Origin: Paenibacillus mucilaginosus 3016
Lineage (GTDB): Bacteria > Bacillota > Bacilli > Paenibacillales > NBRC-103111
Assembly: GCF_000250655.1 (NCBI RefSeq)
Contig: NC_016935.1
Coordinates: 3,180,001 to 3,244,000 of the forward strand
Direction: 5' to 3'
DNA length: 64,000 nt
In this document: piece by piece, positions 63,959 to 64,000 of the stretch
Position numbering within the stretch: the stretch's first letter is position 1
Layout: each line of letters starts with the position of its first letter
Program-made: the position numbers and the translations under genes
The notes under the pieces: model-generated
Seen by the model: the letters and a program-made list of their open reading frames with translations, nothing else
Told to the model about the DNA's origin: nothing
Databases searched by the model: none

Positions 63959-64000
63959 GTTCCTTGTGTGATCCGCTTCACATCCTGCGCCTTGGGGCCG

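Overview
The window looks like a stretch of a GC-rich Paenibacillus-type (Paenibacillaceae, Bacillota) genome. The indications are strong AGGAGG-type ribosome sites, sigma-A and sigma-D promoters, a GerA-type spore germination operon, an SR1P-like peptide, a YtrA-type GntR operon, Lpl/Yes-type sugar ABC transport with a YesM/YesN two-component pair and no local ATPase, and AraR-like operators. Species is not claimed. No rRNA or tRNA gene was found.

Layout. 0-2.4 kb: a small membrane/secreted gene cluster. 2.5-5.6 kb: a secreted endo-arabinanase, a methyltransferase and a MerR-methyltransferase fusion. 5.7-5.95 kb: a four-unit inverted repeat element. 6.2-13.4 kb: a carbohydrate ABC importer with its AraC-type response regulator and histidine kinase. 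13.5-20.7 kb: a LysR regulator divergent from ilvE, a frameshifted lipoprotein, metY and an alpha/beta hydrolase. 20.7-23.9 kb: a Ytr-type ABC operon with twin operators. 24-30.6 kb: RNase J, manganese catalase, PAP2 phosphatase, pirin and an Asp/Glu racemase. 30.8-34.9 kb: a germinant receptor operon with a tiny fourth gene. 35-40 kb: a double-kinase hybrid sensor and a sigma-D driven chemoreceptor. 40-43.3 kb: araA and an aldose epimerase behind AraR-like operators. 43.4-49.4 kb: a DUF4385-like protein, an SR1P-like protein, beta-mannosidase and a second chemoreceptor. 50-52.2 kb: a methionine-rich small protein and an ArsR-hypothetical-clpP cluster. 52.3-54.8 kb: a decayed kinase locus, an NAD(P)-binding oxidoreductase and TetR. 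54.9-59.8 kb: the replicon-like locus described below. 59.9-63.9 kb: a frameshifted serine hydrolase, a GH1 glucosidase and a LacI regulator.

The most unusual part is 54.9-59.8 kb. A plasmid-type initiator-like gene is followed by a terminator, a perfect DnaA box, an AT-rich stretch and 13 copies of a 20-bp direct repeat, mostly at a 45-47 bp period. Next comes a minus-strand transcription unit of about 355 nt with a near-consensus promoter and terminator, whose predicted RNA has three different stems that present the same seven-nucleotide loop. A second winged-helix protein gene reads away from it, followed by four more DnaA boxes and an AT-rich tract. It reads as a complete iteron-type replication and control module sitting among chromosome-like genes, with a structured RNA I do not recognise.

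A second theme is plant polysaccharide use (arabinan, mannan, beta-glucoside). Each sugar gene has recognisable control sites: a cre-like site at abnA, AraR-like boxes at araA and the epimerase, and a LacI-type operator inside the GH1 promoter. Two genes (15880-17506 and 59869-60934) carry single-base insertions at the same hexamer, CGGGCA, which may be real inactivation or systematic sequence error.
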